From: Deinococcus yavapaiensis KR-236
GTDB lineage: Bacteria; Deinococcota; Deinococci; Deinococcales; Deinococcaceae
Assembly (NCBI RefSeq): GCF_003217515.1
Contig: NZ_QJSX01000009.1
Span: forward strand, 1 to 64,000
Direction: 5' to 3'
Length of the DNA stretch: 64,000 nucleotides
Shown here: positions 9,406 through 18,169 of the stretch, one piece after another
Layout: each line of letters begins with the position of its first letter
How positions within the stretch are numbered: the stretch's first letter is position 1
Program-made: the position numbers and the translations under genes
Notes under the pieces: model-generated
What the model saw: the letters and a program-made list of their open reading frames with translations, nothing else
The model's database searches: none
Told to the model about the DNA's origin: nothing

Positions 9406-9890
9406 GAGGACGCCTTTCGCTCGTTCACGTACCGTTCCAGCGACTGGGCGTCGATGAGCCGCGCGTTGTTCAAGGTGGCGATGCGAATGGACGCGACGAG
9501 GCCGCGGTCCGCCCAAGACGCGATGGTTTTGCTGGAGACGCGCGCGCGTCGAGCGGCTTCGGACATTCCGATGAACTTTGTTTCGTTCATGCCGTGAGCG
9601 TGAGTCGGTTCGCGGGGGGTCAATTTCGATTTTGGTGGAACGGGAGGGTTGACTTCGGAGGTCTCCTCCGCGGGCAGCGTCTGCGAAGGTGGTGAGATGC
9701 GTCGTTGGGAGCGCCGGAGGGGGGATCGAATGACGTCGGGGTGTAGGGCGGCGACGGGAATGCGGATAATGCGTTGACCGATGATGACGTGTGGAAGGTG
9801 GCCGTCGCGGATGGCTTGGTAGATGAGGGCTCTGTGTACGCCGAGGTGGCGGGCGGCTTCGAGTACCGTGACGTACTGGTCAGGGGTCAC
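9402..9890 (-). CDS. tandem HTH_17 DNA-binding protein
   Basis: A 162-residue protein with two excisionase-type HTH domains. One is at residues ~5-50 (YVTVLEAARHLGVHRALIYQAIRDGHLPHV) and the other at ~105-158 (FIGMSEAARRARVSSKTIASWADRGL...SLERYVNERK). A Pro/Arg-rich linker joins them. The GTG start has GGAAGG upstream. Family knowledge: such proteins bind DNA in excision, replication or transcription control of mobile elements. It lies 170 bases from a tRNA-Ala 3' fragment, which supports a mobile-element origin. No intact integrase accompanies it. Confidence 0.7.
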   Translation of the reverse strand: MTPDQYVTVLEAARHLGVHRALIYQAIRDGHLPHVIIGQRIIRIPVAALHPDVIRSPLRRSQRRISPPSQTLPAEETSEVNPPVPPKSKLTPREPTHAHGMNETKFIGMSEAARRARVSSKTIASWADRGLVASIRIATLNNARLIDAQSLERYVNERKASS

Positions 9891-10059
9891 GGTCGTGGCC
9901 TTCCGGAAGGTTGTGCCAAATCTGTGCCAAATCCGGAGCAGAAATGCTGGGTTGTGATCGTCTTATCCGATGAGAGCGCAGAATGGAGGGTGGGTAAAAC
10001 CTCGCTGTAGACGTGGTTTAGCCGTCTTGTTCGGTCTTGCTGTCTGTTGGGCTTTCGTC

Positions 10060-10105
<46 letters not shown>

Positions 10106-10108
10106 GAC

Positions 10109-10138
10109 AACCCCGTCTTCGACGGGGTTTCTTCTTTT
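10109..10138 (+). terminator. rho-independent terminator after the tRNA fragment
   Basis: A perfect 9-bp stem (AACCCCGTC at 10109-10117, GACGGGGTT at 10121-10129) with loop TTC, followed by TCTTCTTTT. This is probably the original terminator of the tRNA gene whose 3' end remains. Confidence 0.8.
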
Positions 10139-10150
10139 GCGCTTCGTAAA

Positions 10151-10441
10151 CTAGCAGCCGGACCGCTCGAGCCTTGTCTCCTCGAACGCGGCCCCGTCAT
10201 CCAGAGGGCACGACGATTCTTCCATCGCGCCCCTCGAAAGAACTTCCCGCACTCGCGCCATCGACGCGCGCACATGCGCCGAGTTCACCGAGAACCGCGC
10301 GCCCGCCGCCTTGTACCAGTTCGGGAAGCGTTCTCGGTCCCCGAGACGCAGCGCCGCTTCGTACGCTTCCAGCGCGCTCGCCGGGTCGTTCTGAGCGCGT
10401 CCCCAGAATTCCAGCGCGCCTAGGTCAGGCGAACGCGTAAT
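10151..10441 (-). pseudogene. truncated TPR-type protein gene (3' remnant)
   Basis: Reading leftward, the frame encodes about 95 residues with a tetratricopeptide-like pattern: LEFWGRAQNDPASALEAYEA, then ALRLGDRERFPNWYKAAGAR and NSAHVRASMARVREVL, ending at TAG (10151-10153). An in-frame TGA lies just upstream and there is no suitable start codon or ribosome site, so only the C-terminal part of a gene remains. Codon use is normal for the genome, which suggests a recent truncation, perhaps by the event that created the adjacent tRNA fragment. Confidence 0.5.
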
Positions 10442-10862
10442 TCAAATCGACGTGACTTTCCGCCGCAGTGAAAATTGCCTGTTGTTCGAATGAACGCCCA
10501 GGGCACATCGTCGAGATTTCAAGCGCACGGTCGCAGTGCCGGACTCGTTCGCCCTCCGATTCTCGTTTCCGCCCCGGCGAGGCACGAGGGCTGGTACCCT
10601 GTGATTCTCGAAGGACTAGCGCACGTCGTGGAGTTCTTCGCGTCGCTCGGCCGTGGGCCGAGCGACGCGAGTTGGGACGGCGCGAAGTTCTCGAACGCGA
10701 ACCTCGCGGTCCGTACGGCAGCGTCTTCACTTCACCCGCCCCGAGCGCGGTCGTCACGGCGTTCCTCCACCTTCGGAAGACCACGGCATGATCCACGTCG
10801 CCGCCGACCCGGCCACTCGTCACACCCGGCCTTTCCAGGCTCGCGCCAGCAAGGAGTTCCGC

Positions 10863-11663
10863 ATGACGACCAACCACGCCAGCACGCAGACCGTCACCTC
10901 GCACGACGGCACCCGCATCGCCTTCGACCGCTCCGGTACGGGATCGCCGGTGATCCTCGTGAGCGGCGGATCGGTGGATCACGCTTCCACCGCTCCCGTC
11001 GCCGCGCTGCTCTCGACGCACTTCACGGTGTACAACCTGCACCGACGCGGGCGGGGCGCGAGCGGCGACACGGCTCCCTACGCGGTGAAGCGCGAGGTCG
11101 AGGACATCGAAGCGGTCCTCGACGCGGCGGGCGGGTCGGCCTGCTTGTGGGGCTCGTCCTCCGGCGCGGTTCTCGCGCTGGAAGCGGCGCGGCTCCTGCC
11201 CGGCAAGATCCGGAAGTTGGCGTTGTGGGAGCCGCCCTTCGTCCTCGATCCCGCGCGTCGCCCGCCTGCAGACACGGCGCGCACCTTTCATGACCTCGTG
11301 GCGCAGGGCCGCCGGGGAGACGCCGCCGAGTACTTCATGAAAGACGTCGTGGGCCTGCCGCCGGAATTCGTGGCGAACGCGCGCCGCCAGCCTTGGTGGC
11401 CCAGGCAGGAAGCCTTGGCGCACACGCTGGAGTACGACGCGACCATCATGGGCGACTACGGCCTGCCCGAGGAGCGCGTTCGGCAGGTGAGCACCCCCAC
11501 GCTGGTGCTCGACGGTGGCGCGAGCTTCGCGTTCATCCAGGAGGCCGCGCGCGCGGTGGCCGAGCGATTGCAAAACGGGCAGTACCGCACGCTGGAAGGG
11601 CAGACGCACGACGTGGACGCCAAGATCCTGGCGCCCGCGCTGCAAGAGTTCTTCGATACTTGA
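10863..11663 (+). CDS. alpha/beta hydrolase
   Basis: A 266-residue alpha/beta-hydrolase fold protein without a signal peptide, so probably cytoplasmic. Visible: HDGTRIAFDRSG and PVILVSGG (oxyanion region), a nucleophile-elbow-like GSSSGAVLALEAA near residue 97, and a C-terminal GQTHDVD with the likely catalytic His near residue 246. The acid residue is probably the Asp in TLVLDGG. The start is the ATG preceded by AAGGAG; in-frame upstream sequence lacks a domain. Substrate cannot be told from sequence. It is followed 31 bases later by a broken DUF1801 gene. Confidence 0.85.
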   Translation: MTTNHASTQTVTSHDGTRIAFDRSGTGSPVILVSGGSVDHASTAPVAALLSTHFTVYNLHRRGRGASGDTAPYAVKREVEDIEAVLDAAGGSACLWGSSSGAVLALEAARLLPGKIRKLALWEPPFVLDPARRPPADTARTFHDLVAQGRRGDAAEYFMKDVVGLPPEFVANARRQPWWPRQEALAHTLEYDATIMGDYGLPEERVRQVSTPTLVLDGGASFAFIQEAARAVAERLQNGQYRTLEGQTHDVDAKILAPALQEFFDT

Positions 11664-11694
11664 ATCGCCGGGCCGCACGAAAGGACCGCCCCCT

Positions 11695-12020
11695 ATGAAA
11701 GCCTCTGAGAACATCGATCGGCGCATCGCGAGCCTCGTCGACTGGCGTGGCTCGCTGCTGGCCCACCCGCGTACGCTGATCCTGACCGCCGATCCGAACC
11801 TCACCGAGGGATGGAAGTGGAGCAGCCCCGCCTGGTCTCGCCGTGGGCTGGTGTGCAGTGTCGGCGTCTTCCACGGTGCCGCCTTGCAGGACCCGCGTGG
11901 CTTGATGAACGCGGGCGACCTCGCGAAGGAGAGCCGCGGCATTGACCTTCGCGAGGTCGCCGAAGTCGGCCTTCAAGCGCTGAGCTGATCCGCGAGGCGG
12001 TCGCGTACAACCTCAGGGAG
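11695..12020 (+). pseudogene. broken DUF1801-family gene
   Basis: The N terminus is a clean DUF1801 start (IDRRIASLVDWRGSLLAHPRTLI, TEGWKWSSPAWS, GLVCSVGVF). The usual VNLTFFKGA segment is missing between GVF and GAALQDPRGL. The 3' part is then shifted: the open frame stops after LQAL, while the expected end LIREAVAYNLRE continues in another frame at 11985-12020. Two or three small deletions or frameshifts therefore inactivate it. Intact family members are small cytoplasmic proteins of uncertain function. Confidence 0.65.
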
Positions 12021-12360
12021 ACTGGATCTCGTCACGAAGACCCGGCTTGAGGGCCGTCACATCGATGGGGACAGCGCCCGGCGCCAATTGTCTGCCCTCA
12101 TCGAGTCTCCTGACCCCGGGTAGGGCGTAAGCAAGCTCTTGTTCACCAGAGCGTAGCAAGTCCGTCGACACCTTCACCTGCTCGTCGAGGACGCCGCTCA
12201 CGTCCTGGTCTCCTCCACCAGCCAAGCCGACGGCACGTCCAAGTCTGCCCACGGGGCGGAAGGTGGTGAGGTCTGTCGTCCCACTGAGCACACCATGCCA
12301 GGTCGTCGAGAGCGGATGCGACCGAATGAAGTGCTACGTGTCGACGTCCAGTCTCGGTCG
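12021..12360. other. intergenic stretch; weak minus-strand frame only
   Basis: A 92-codon frame on the minus strand (12291 to 12013) has reasonable composition but no recognisable domain and no clear ribosome site. I see no supported gene between the DUF1801 remnant and the S51 peptidase promoter region. Confidence 0.3.
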
Positions 12361-12390
12361 CTTACACCTCTCGTATGTTATAGGTGTAAG
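12361..12390. promoter_or_regulatory. 9-bp perfect inverted repeat upstream of the peptidase gene
   Basis: CTTACACCT (12361-12369) and AGGTGTAAG (12382-12390) are perfect inverted copies around a 12-base A+T-richer spacer. The 21-base centre spacing (two helical turns) fits a dimeric repressor or activator operator. It lies 100 bases before the start of the S51 peptidase gene. No matching regulator is recognised nearby. Confidence 0.5.
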
Positions 12391-12489
12391 AAAGTCACTC
12401 GTTATGTCCGAGGCGCATTTTGCTTCGGCAACGAGGAGAGGTCAGAGGGGCGCCTTTCAGTGTCCTCCCCACCTCCAAGGAGAGAACCC

Positions 12490-13161
12490 ATGAAACTTCT
12501 GCTCACGTCCGCCGGAATCAAGAACTCGAGCATTCACGGCGCACTCGTCGACCTCTTGGGCAAGCCGATCGCGGATGCCACCGCCCTCTGTATTCCCACG
12601 GCAGGCTACGGACATCCGCAGACGAATCCCGGCCACGCCTGGCGATTCATCAGCGGACAAGAACCCCGAGCGCCGATGTGCGAGTTGGGGTGGAAGTCGG
12701 TGGGCGTGCTGGAACTCACGGCGCTTCCCAGCATCGGACAGGACCGCTGGGCGCCCTGGGTGCGGGAAGCCGACGTCCTGCTGGTGAATGGCGGTGACGC
12801 TCTGTACCTGTATCACTGGATGCGGGCGTCCGGGCTGACGGAGCTTCTGCCGTCCCTGACCGACAAGATCTGGGTGGGATTGAGCGCCGGGAGCATGGTG
12901 ATGACGCCTCGCATCGGGAAGGACTTTGTGGGATGGTCACCGCCCAGCGGAAGCGATGAAACGCTGGGCGTCGTCGACTTCTCGATCTTTCCGCACCTGG
13001 ACCACCCCGATCTGCCGTGGAACACCATGGTCAACGCGGAGCGGTGGGCGGCGGGCATCGAAGGTCGGGCGTACGCGATCGACGACGAGACCGCCATCAA
13101 AGTGGCGGACGGGCGCGTCGAGGTGGTTTCCGAAGGGCACTGGAAGTTGTTGCGGCCTTGA
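12490..13161 (+). CDS. peptidase S51 (dipeptidase E-like) family protein
   Basis: A 223-residue cytoplasmic protein of the PepE/cyanophycinase fold. Visible are the N-terminal MKLLLTSAGIKNSSI strand, the VLLVNGGDALYLYHWM segment and the nucleophile motif GLSAGSMVMTP (Ser in G-x-S-A-G, near residue 137), followed by HLDHPDLP with a candidate catalytic His. The length fits dipeptidase E (about 230). The ATG start is preceded by GGAGAGAA. The substrate is probably a small peptide. Regulation may involve the inverted repeat upstream. Confidence 0.8.
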   Translation: MKLLLTSAGIKNSSIHGALVDLLGKPIADATALCIPTAGYGHPQTNPGHAWRFISGQEPRAPMCELGWKSVGVLELTALPSIGQDRWAPWVREADVLLVNGGDALYLYHWMRASGLTELLPSLTDKIWVGLSAGSMVMTPRIGKDFVGWSPPSGSDETLGVVDFSIFPHLDHPDLPWNTMVNAERWAAGIEGRAYAIDDETAIKVADGRVEVVSEGHWKLLRP

Positions 13162-13443
13162 TGCCGAGAACCTGCACGCAGATTTCTCCGAGTTGTACGG
13201 ATGTCGCCGGACGATTTCGGTGGACGCCGGAAGACTGATGCCGTTGCCCTTTGCGCGTGTACGTTCGACGATCCGTCACCTTGAGGTTCTTGGCCATGAC
13301 GGGGAGTCGGGCACGGTTTGGCTTCACGTGACTTGAGGTGAGGGCCCTCGGCGGCTCAGCACCGTCCCGTAGCCTGGAGGGCGTCTCTTCAGGGATGCCA
13401 CACACGTCCGATCGTCATCGCGCTCGTCCAGGGGGATTCCTGC

Positions 13444-14802
13444 ATGAACCTGAAGCTTCTGCTGCTCGGCGCCTCGCTCCTCTTCCCCGTTGCCTTCGCG
13501 GTCGGCGGAGCGCAGCCTCCACCCTCGACGTCCACCGACCTCGCCGCCTCGCTTCGGTCCGTCGCCCGTTCCGTCAGCGACGATTTGCGCACGCTCGAGC
13601 CGATCGTGCAACTCGCGAAGGACGCTCGGCTCGTGCTCATCGGCGAGGGTACGCACGGAACGCACGAGTTCTACCGAACGCGCGCCGAACTCACGAAGCG
13701 GCTCGTTCAAGAGTACGGATTCGACGCCGTGGTGATCGAAGGCGACTGGCCGGACGCGCAGCGCGTGAACCGCTTCGTTCGCCTCGAAGGCGCCGACACC
13801 ACTCCCGAGCAGGCGCTTTCGAACTTCACGCGTTTTCCCCGCTGGCTGTGGCGAAACACGGTCGTGCGGGACTTCGTGGGCTGGTTGCGAGCGACGAACG
13901 TGACGCGCGCTTCGTCGGACCGGACCTCGTTCTACGGCATGGACTTGTACAGTCTGCCCGCGTCGAGGCTCGAAGTCCTTCGCCTGCTGGGCACCCTCGA
14001 CACGGCGAGCGCGGAGCGCGCCCGCGCGCGGTACGCCTGCCTGGCCTTGATCGGGACGCCGTTGCAAGACGATCCCGGCACGCCCGAGACCAGCAACGGA
14101 GCGTCTTGCACGAGGAACGCCGCCGACGTCTTCGCAGACGTCTTGCGTCTCACGGCGCAGCGCCGAGCTCGCCTCGACGCGTCACGCGAGGCGCTGTTCG
14201 ATTTGGAGCAAAACGCGAGGATCGTGAAGAACGCCGTGGCGTACGAACGCGCCGCCCTCGACGTGTTCGGAGCGTCGTCCTCGTGGAACGTGCGCGACAG
14301 CCACATGTTCGAGACCCTCGAGGCGATCCGGGCGCATCTCGGCGCGACGTCGAAGATCGTGGTGTGGGCTCATAACTCGCACTTGGGCGATGCGCGCGCG
14401 ACCGAGATGGGGCGAAGCGGAGAGCACAACGTCGGACAACTCGTGCGGCAGCGGTACGGAGCGGGCGCCTTGCTCGTCGGATTCACGACGCACACCGGCA
14501 CGGTGACGGCCGCCGAGGAGTGGGACGGTCCGCCACGCACGATGCAAATCCGTCCGTCGCTGGAATCCAGTTACGAGCGGCTTTTTCACGACACGGGCCT
14601 CGCGCGCTTCATGCTGGAGTCGAAGCGCGCCCCGTTGGCCTTGCGTCAAGAGCGCCTGGAGCGGGCGATCGGCGTACAGTACCTTCCGGCCACGGAACGC
14701 CTCAGTCACTACTTCAGCGTGAATCTCCCCGCGCAGTTCGACGTGGTGGTCCACTTCGACGTGACGCGCGCGCTCGAACCGCTCGACTCCGCGGGACGGT
14801 GA
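13444..14802 (+). CDS. erythromycin esterase-family protein, secreted
   Basis: A 452-residue protein with a signal peptide (hydrophobic core LLLLGASLLFPVAFAVG) and an EreA/EreB-type erythromycin esterase domain (PF05139) over most of its length. The family signature LIGEGTHGTHEFYRTRAELT is at ~60-80 and carries the conserved Glu and His, VVIEGDWPDAQRVNRFV follows, and VVWAHNSHLGDARATEMG is at ~308-325. Family knowledge: a few members hydrolyse macrolide lactones, but most have unknown substrates, so resistance should not be assumed. The exported location also differs from cytoplasmic EreA/B. Confidence 0.8.
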   Translation: MNLKLLLLGASLLFPVAFAVGGAQPPPSTSTDLAASLRSVARSVSDDLRTLEPIVQLAKDARLVLIGEGTHGTHEFYRTRAELTKRLVQEYGFDAVVIEGDWPDAQRVNRFVRLEGADTTPEQALSNFTRFPRWLWRNTVVRDFVGWLRATNVTRASSDRTSFYGMDLYSLPASRLEVLRLLGTLDTASAERARARYACLALIGTPLQDDPGTPETSNGASCTRNAADVFADVLRLTAQRRARLDASREALFDLEQNARIVKNAVAYERAALDVFGASSSWNVRDSHMFETLEAIRAHLGATSKIVVWAHNSHLGDARATEMGRSGEHNVGQLVRQRYGAGALLVGFTTHTGTVTAAEEWDGPPRTMQIRPSLESSYERLFHDTGLARFMLESKRAPLALRQERLERAIGVQYLPATERLSHYFSVNLPAQFDVVVHFDVTRALEPLDSAGR

Positions 14803-14873
14803 GGGCGGAACCTGAGCGCGTCGAGGCACGACAACCGGGCCGCGAGGACACGCCGAGTCGCCCCAGGCGCACG

Positions 14874-14899
14874 AAGAAAACCCCGTCACCGACGGGGTT
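14874..14899 (-). terminator. terminator of the tct operon
   Basis: A perfect 9-bp stem (AACCCCGTC at 14879-14887, GACGGGGTT at 14891-14899) with loop ACC. Read on the minus strand it is followed by TTCTTCG, just past the tctA stop. It may act in both directions between convergent genes. Confidence 0.75.
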
Positions 14900-14920
14900 C
14901 CTGTTGGTTCTCGCGCGGTT

Positions 14921-16432
14921 TCAAGACGTCGTTCGGGAAGTCCCGGAGCGTCTGGAGTTCCACCAGCGCAGAAGCGGCGGGCCGAGCAGGACGATTCCGA
15001 CAACGATCAGGATCGTCGCGCTGAGAGGTCGCGTGAAGAACACGCCGTAGTCGCCTTGGCTGATCGCGAGGGCGCGGCGGAACTGCTGCTCGGCGATGGG
15101 TCCGAGGATCATTCCGACGATGGCAGGAGCGACCGGGAAGTCGAAGCGGCGCATCGCGAAGCCCACGAGACCGATGAGGTACAGCAGGACGAGGTCGAAC
15201 ACGGAGTTGTTGAGGCTGTACACGCCGAGCGTGGCGAACACGAGGATGCCGCCGTACAAGAGCGGACGCGGAATTTCGAGGAGTCTCGCCCAGAACTTCG
15301 CGAGCGGCAAGTTCAGCACGAGCAGCATCACGTTTCCCACGTACAAGCTCGCGATGAGTCCCCACACGAGCGCCGGGTTCGTCGCGAACAAGAGGGGACC
15401 GGGCTGCAAGCCGTACTGCTGAAACGCGGCGAGCAGAATCGCGGCCGTCGCGGACGTCGGCAAGCCGAGCGACAAGAGCGGCACGAGCACGCCCGCGGCG
15501 GCCGCGTTGTTCGCCGCTTCGGGTCCAGCCACGCCTTCGATGGCCCCTTTGCCGAACTCATCCTTGTGCTTGCTGAGGCGTTTTTCGAGCAGGTACGACA
15601 AGAACGTCGGCATCTCCGCGCCGCCTGCCGGAAGCGCTCCGAACGGAAAGCCGAGGAGGGTGCCGCGCAGCCACGGCTTCCAGCTTCTCGCCCAGTCCTC
15701 GCGGGTCATGCCGACGCGACCCTTGAACTTCATCACGGCGTCTTGGGCGCCGCGCAGCTTCGACGCCACGTACAGCGTCTCGCCCACCGCGAAGAGGCCC
15801 ACGACGACCGTGACGACGTCGATGCCGTCGAGCAGTTCGGGCCGTCCGAGGTCGAAGCGCGCTTGCCCGGTTTGCAAGTCCGTGCCGACCAGCCCGAGGC
15901 CGAGACCGAAAAACAGGCTCACGAGGCCGCGCAACGGCGAGCTTCCGAGGAGCGCCGACACGGCAGTGAAGGCCAGCACGGTGAGGGCGAAGTACTCGGC
16001 GGGTCCGAACTGAAGCGCGAACGACACCATGGCGGGCGCGGCGAAGGTGAGGGCGAGCGTGCCGAGCGTACCGGCGATGAACGACCCGATCGCCGCGGTC
16101 GCGAGCGCGGCGGGCGCTCGCCCTCGGCGCGCCATCTGGTTGCCTTCCATCGCCGTGACGATAGAGGCGCTTTCACCGGGCGTCTTGAGCAGGATGGACG
16201 TCGTCGATCCACCGAACATCGCGCCGTAGTAGATGCCGGCGAACATGATGAACGCGCTCACAGGACTGAGCTTGAGGGTGACGGGCAGCAGCAGGGCGAC
16301 GGTGAGCGCGGGGCCGATGCCCGGCAGAACGCCGACGGCCGTGCCGAGGACCGCGCCGATGAGGGCGAACAGCAAGTTCTCGGGCGTCAGGGCCGTGGAG
16401 AATCCGTTGAGGAGGGCCGCGAGGGTCTCCAT
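14921..16432 (-). CDS. tctA: tripartite tricarboxylate transporter large permease TctA
   Basis: A 503-residue integral membrane protein with about 12 hydrophobic segments. It contains the TctA-family signatures GVLPGIGPALTVALLLPVT, GIYYGAMFGGSTTSILLKTPGE and GLPTSATAAILLAAF. Family knowledge: TctA is the main channel subunit of a secondary, binding-protein-dependent carboxylate transporter. The ATG overlaps the tctB stop by one base (TGATG), which identifies the start. It is the last gene of tctCBA. The substrate may be citrate or another carboxylate, or an unrelated acid, since this family is broad. Confidence 0.93.
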   Translation of the reverse strand: METLAALLNGFSTALTPENLLFALIGAVLGTAVGVLPGIGPALTVALLLPVTLKLSPVSAFIMFAGIYYGAMFGGSTTSILLKTPGESASIVTAMEGNQMARRGRAPAALATAAIGSFIAGTLGTLALTFAAPAMVSFALQFGPAEYFALTVLAFTAVSALLGSSPLRGLVSLFFGLGLGLVGTDLQTGQARFDLGRPELLDGIDVVTVVVGLFAVGETLYVASKLRGAQDAVMKFKGRVGMTREDWARSWKPWLRGTLLGFPFGALPAGGAEMPTFLSYLLEKRLSKHKDEFGKGAIEGVAGPEAANNAAAAGVLVPLLSLGLPTSATAAILLAAFQQYGLQPGPLLFATNPALVWGLIASLYVGNVMLLVLNLPLAKFWARLLEIPRPLLYGGILVFATLGVYSLNNSVFDLVLLYLIGLVGFAMRRFDFPVAPAIVGMILGPIAEQQFRRALAISQGDYGVFFTRPLSATILIVVGIVLLGPPLLRWWNSRRSGTSRTTS

Positions 16433-16947
16433 CACAGCACGCCCTTGAGCAGGCCGGGCGGCAACGTGAGGCCGAGGCCGTGCGTGAACAAGACGTACAC
16501 GACGACCGAGAGCAGCACGGCCACCACGAGGTCGCGCACGATCCACGTCGAGTGAAAGCCGCGCGCCGCGCACCAGAACAGAACGGTGGACGCGAGCACG
16601 AAGCCGAGGACGTTGAGAAGCAGCATGTGCGCCACCAAGCCCAGCGTGAGCCAGCCGATCGAACGCCAGTTCGTCGGCGCGTCGGGATCGGCGTCCTCCT
16701 CGGCGGCAGGCTGGGCGCGTTCGCCGCGAAGCGCTCCGATGGCGAGAATCACGCCGACGCCAAGCAAGCCGAACGAGACGAGCAACGGAAAGAAGCGCGG
16801 GCCGACGCGGGCGTAACCGGGATTGACGTCGATCATGAAGGTCTCGACAAGGAAGAACGCGCCGAGCGCCACGACGCCGAGGGCCAGCGCGAGGTCGCCA
16901 AGGGAAATGCCCCGCGAAGGCGGGGCGGTAGAGTCGGGCATCGTCAC
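16432..16947 (-). CDS. tctB: tripartite tricarboxylate transporter small permease TctB
   Basis: A 171-residue membrane protein with four hydrophobic helices (ALALGVVALGAFFL, FFPLLVSFGLLGVGVIL, IGWLTLGLVAHMLLLNVLG, VAVLLSVVVYVLFTHGL) and the NPGYARVGPRFFP loop typical of TctB. It partners TctA in the inner membrane. The start may be the GTG given here or the ATG six bases inside (16941); neither has a strong ribosome site, suggesting coupling to tctC, which ends 13 bases upstream. Confidence 0.85.
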   Translation of the reverse strand: MTMPDSTAPPSRGISLGDLALALGVVALGAFFLVETFMIDVNPGYARVGPRFFPLLVSFGLLGVGVILAIGALRGERAQPAAEEDADPDAPTNWRSIGWLTLGLVAHMLLLNVLGFVLASTVLFWCAARGFHSTWIVRDLVVAVLLSVVVYVLFTHGLGLTLPPGLLKGVL

Positions 16948-16960
16948 GGCAAGCGTCCGA

Positions 16961-17908
16961 TCACTTCACGAGGCCGATGCTCTTGAGTACCTTGTTGATG
17001 CGGCTTTGCTCGACTTTGAGGAACACGTCGAACTTGCTGCCGCTTTGGTACAAGTCGATCCAATTGCGCTTCGCGAGCGTTTCTTGCCATTCCTTGCTGG
17101 CGTGCAGCTTGTCGAGGGCCGCCACGAGCGTCGCCTTCTCGGCGGCGCTGATGCCCGGAGGGGCGACGATGCCGCGCCAGTTGGCGAGTTCGACGTTGAG
17201 GCCGCCTTCGATGAAGGTCGGCGCGTCGATGCCCTTCACGCGTTTCTTCGCGCTGATGCCCAAGACGCGCAACTGCCCCGTCTTGATTTGCGCTTCGAAC
17301 TCGCCGTAGCCGGCGATACCGGCGGCGACTTGATTGCCGAGCACGGCCGCGAGCGTCTCGCCACCGCCCGAGAAGGGAATGTAGTTGATCTTCGACGTGT
17401 CGATGCCGGCCGCTTCGGCGAGCAGACCCACCGTGATGTGGTCGGTGCCGCCCGCGCTTCCGCCCGCGATGGGAAGGCCCGGGTTCTTCCTCCAGTCGGC
17501 GGCGAGGTCGGCGAGCGTCTTGTACTTGCTGACGGTGGGCACCACGAGCACTTCGTACTCGCCGGTGAGACGCGCGATGGGCGTGACACGCTCCAACGTC
17601 GCCTTGCTCTTGTTGGTTTGGATCGCGCCGACCATCACGAGGCCCATCGTCATAAGGAGGTTGCCGTCGCCGCGGCTGTTGAGCAATTGCGCGAGGCCGA
17701 TCGTGCCGCCCGCACCGGGCACGTTGAATACTTGCACGGCGCCCGTGATCTTGTTGTCTTGCAGCACTTGCTGAATGGCGCGCGACGTCTGGTCCCACCC
17801 GCCGCCGGGCGAGGCGGGCGCCATGATACGCAAGTTGTTCAGGGTCTGCGCGGACGCGAGGGGCAGGTTCGTCATGACAAGGGCGGCGAGAAACAGCGTT
17901 TTCTTCAT
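16961..17908 (-). CDS. tctC: tricarboxylate transporter periplasmic binding protein TctC
   Basis: A 315-residue exported binding protein: the signal peptide (KKTLFLAALVMTNLPLASA) is followed by the TctC/Bug fold with RIMAPASPGGGWDQTSRAI, VQVFNVPGAGGTIGLAQLL and PIAGGSAGGTDHITVGLLAEAAGID. It delivers the substrate to TctAB. The start is the ATG preceded by a strong AGGAGG; in-frame upstream codons have no ribosome site. It is the first gene of the operon and is usually the most expressed. A sigma-70-like promoter lies about 80 bases upstream. Confidence 0.93.
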   Translation of the reverse strand: MKKTLFLAALVMTNLPLASAQTLNNLRIMAPASPGGGWDQTSRAIQQVLQDNKITGAVQVFNVPGAGGTIGLAQLLNSRGDGNLLMTMGLVMVGAIQTNKSKATLERVTPIARLTGEYEVLVVPTVSKYKTLADLAADWRKNPGLPIAGGSAGGTDHITVGLLAEAAGIDTSKINYIPFSGGGETLAAVLGNQVAAGIAGYGEFEAQIKTGQLRVLGISAKKRVKGIDAPTFIEGGLNVELANWRGIVAPPGISAAEKATLVAALDKLHASKEWQETLAKRNWIDLYQSGSKFDVFLKVEQSRINKVLKSIGLVK

Positions 17909-17985
17909 AACTTCCTCCTGCAAGAAAAGGGCACGCGTCACGGCGGCCAGTCGCCGCGTGTGGCCCTCTGTTGTGTGGTACGGCG

Positions 17986-18014
17986 AGTCTAGGTCACGCG
18001 TCTTCAAGCTGCAA
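17986..18014 (-). promoter_or_regulatory. putative tctCBA promoter
   Basis: On the minus strand TTGCAG (18014-18009) and TAGACT (17991-17986) are separated by 17 bases, about 80 bases before the tctC start. Confidence 0.5.
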
Positions 18015-18083
18015 GGCGTCGCGTCCAACGCTTAATTTCGTGGCTTGCGTGCCCGAGCGGGCGTGGACAAAACGCACGAAAGC

Positions 18084-18111
18084 TTGCCCCAGGGCGTCGG
18101 TGCTCTAGACT
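18084..18111 (+). promoter_or_regulatory. putative promoter of the two-component genes
   Basis: TTGCCC (18084-18089) and TAGACT (18106-18111) with a 16-base spacer, 58 bases upstream of the kinase ATG. The -10 hexamer is the same TAGACT as in the divergent tct promoter. Confidence 0.4.
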
Positions 18112-18169
18112 GGACGGTAACGTCTGTCGTTTCGAACGCACGCGGTCAAGCCGCTCGTGTGAGGTCGCC

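Noticed and set aside
10425..11942. 505-codon minus-strand frame opposite the alpha/beta hydrolase
   Set aside because: Shadow frame; the plus-strand hydrolase has clear motifs and a ribosome site.
12013..12291. 92-codon minus-strand frame with plausible composition
   Set aside because: No domain, no ribosome site, and it overlaps the DUF1801 remnant; left as gap text only.
13162..13443. Possible coding continuation after the S51 peptidase
   Set aside because: Short frames on both strands show no motif; treated as ordinary intergenic DNA.
15056..16555. Long plus-strand open frame (~500 codons) opposite tctA
   Set aside because: Shadow of tctA in a GC-rich genome: Arg/Glu/His-rich, no domain, no ribosome site.
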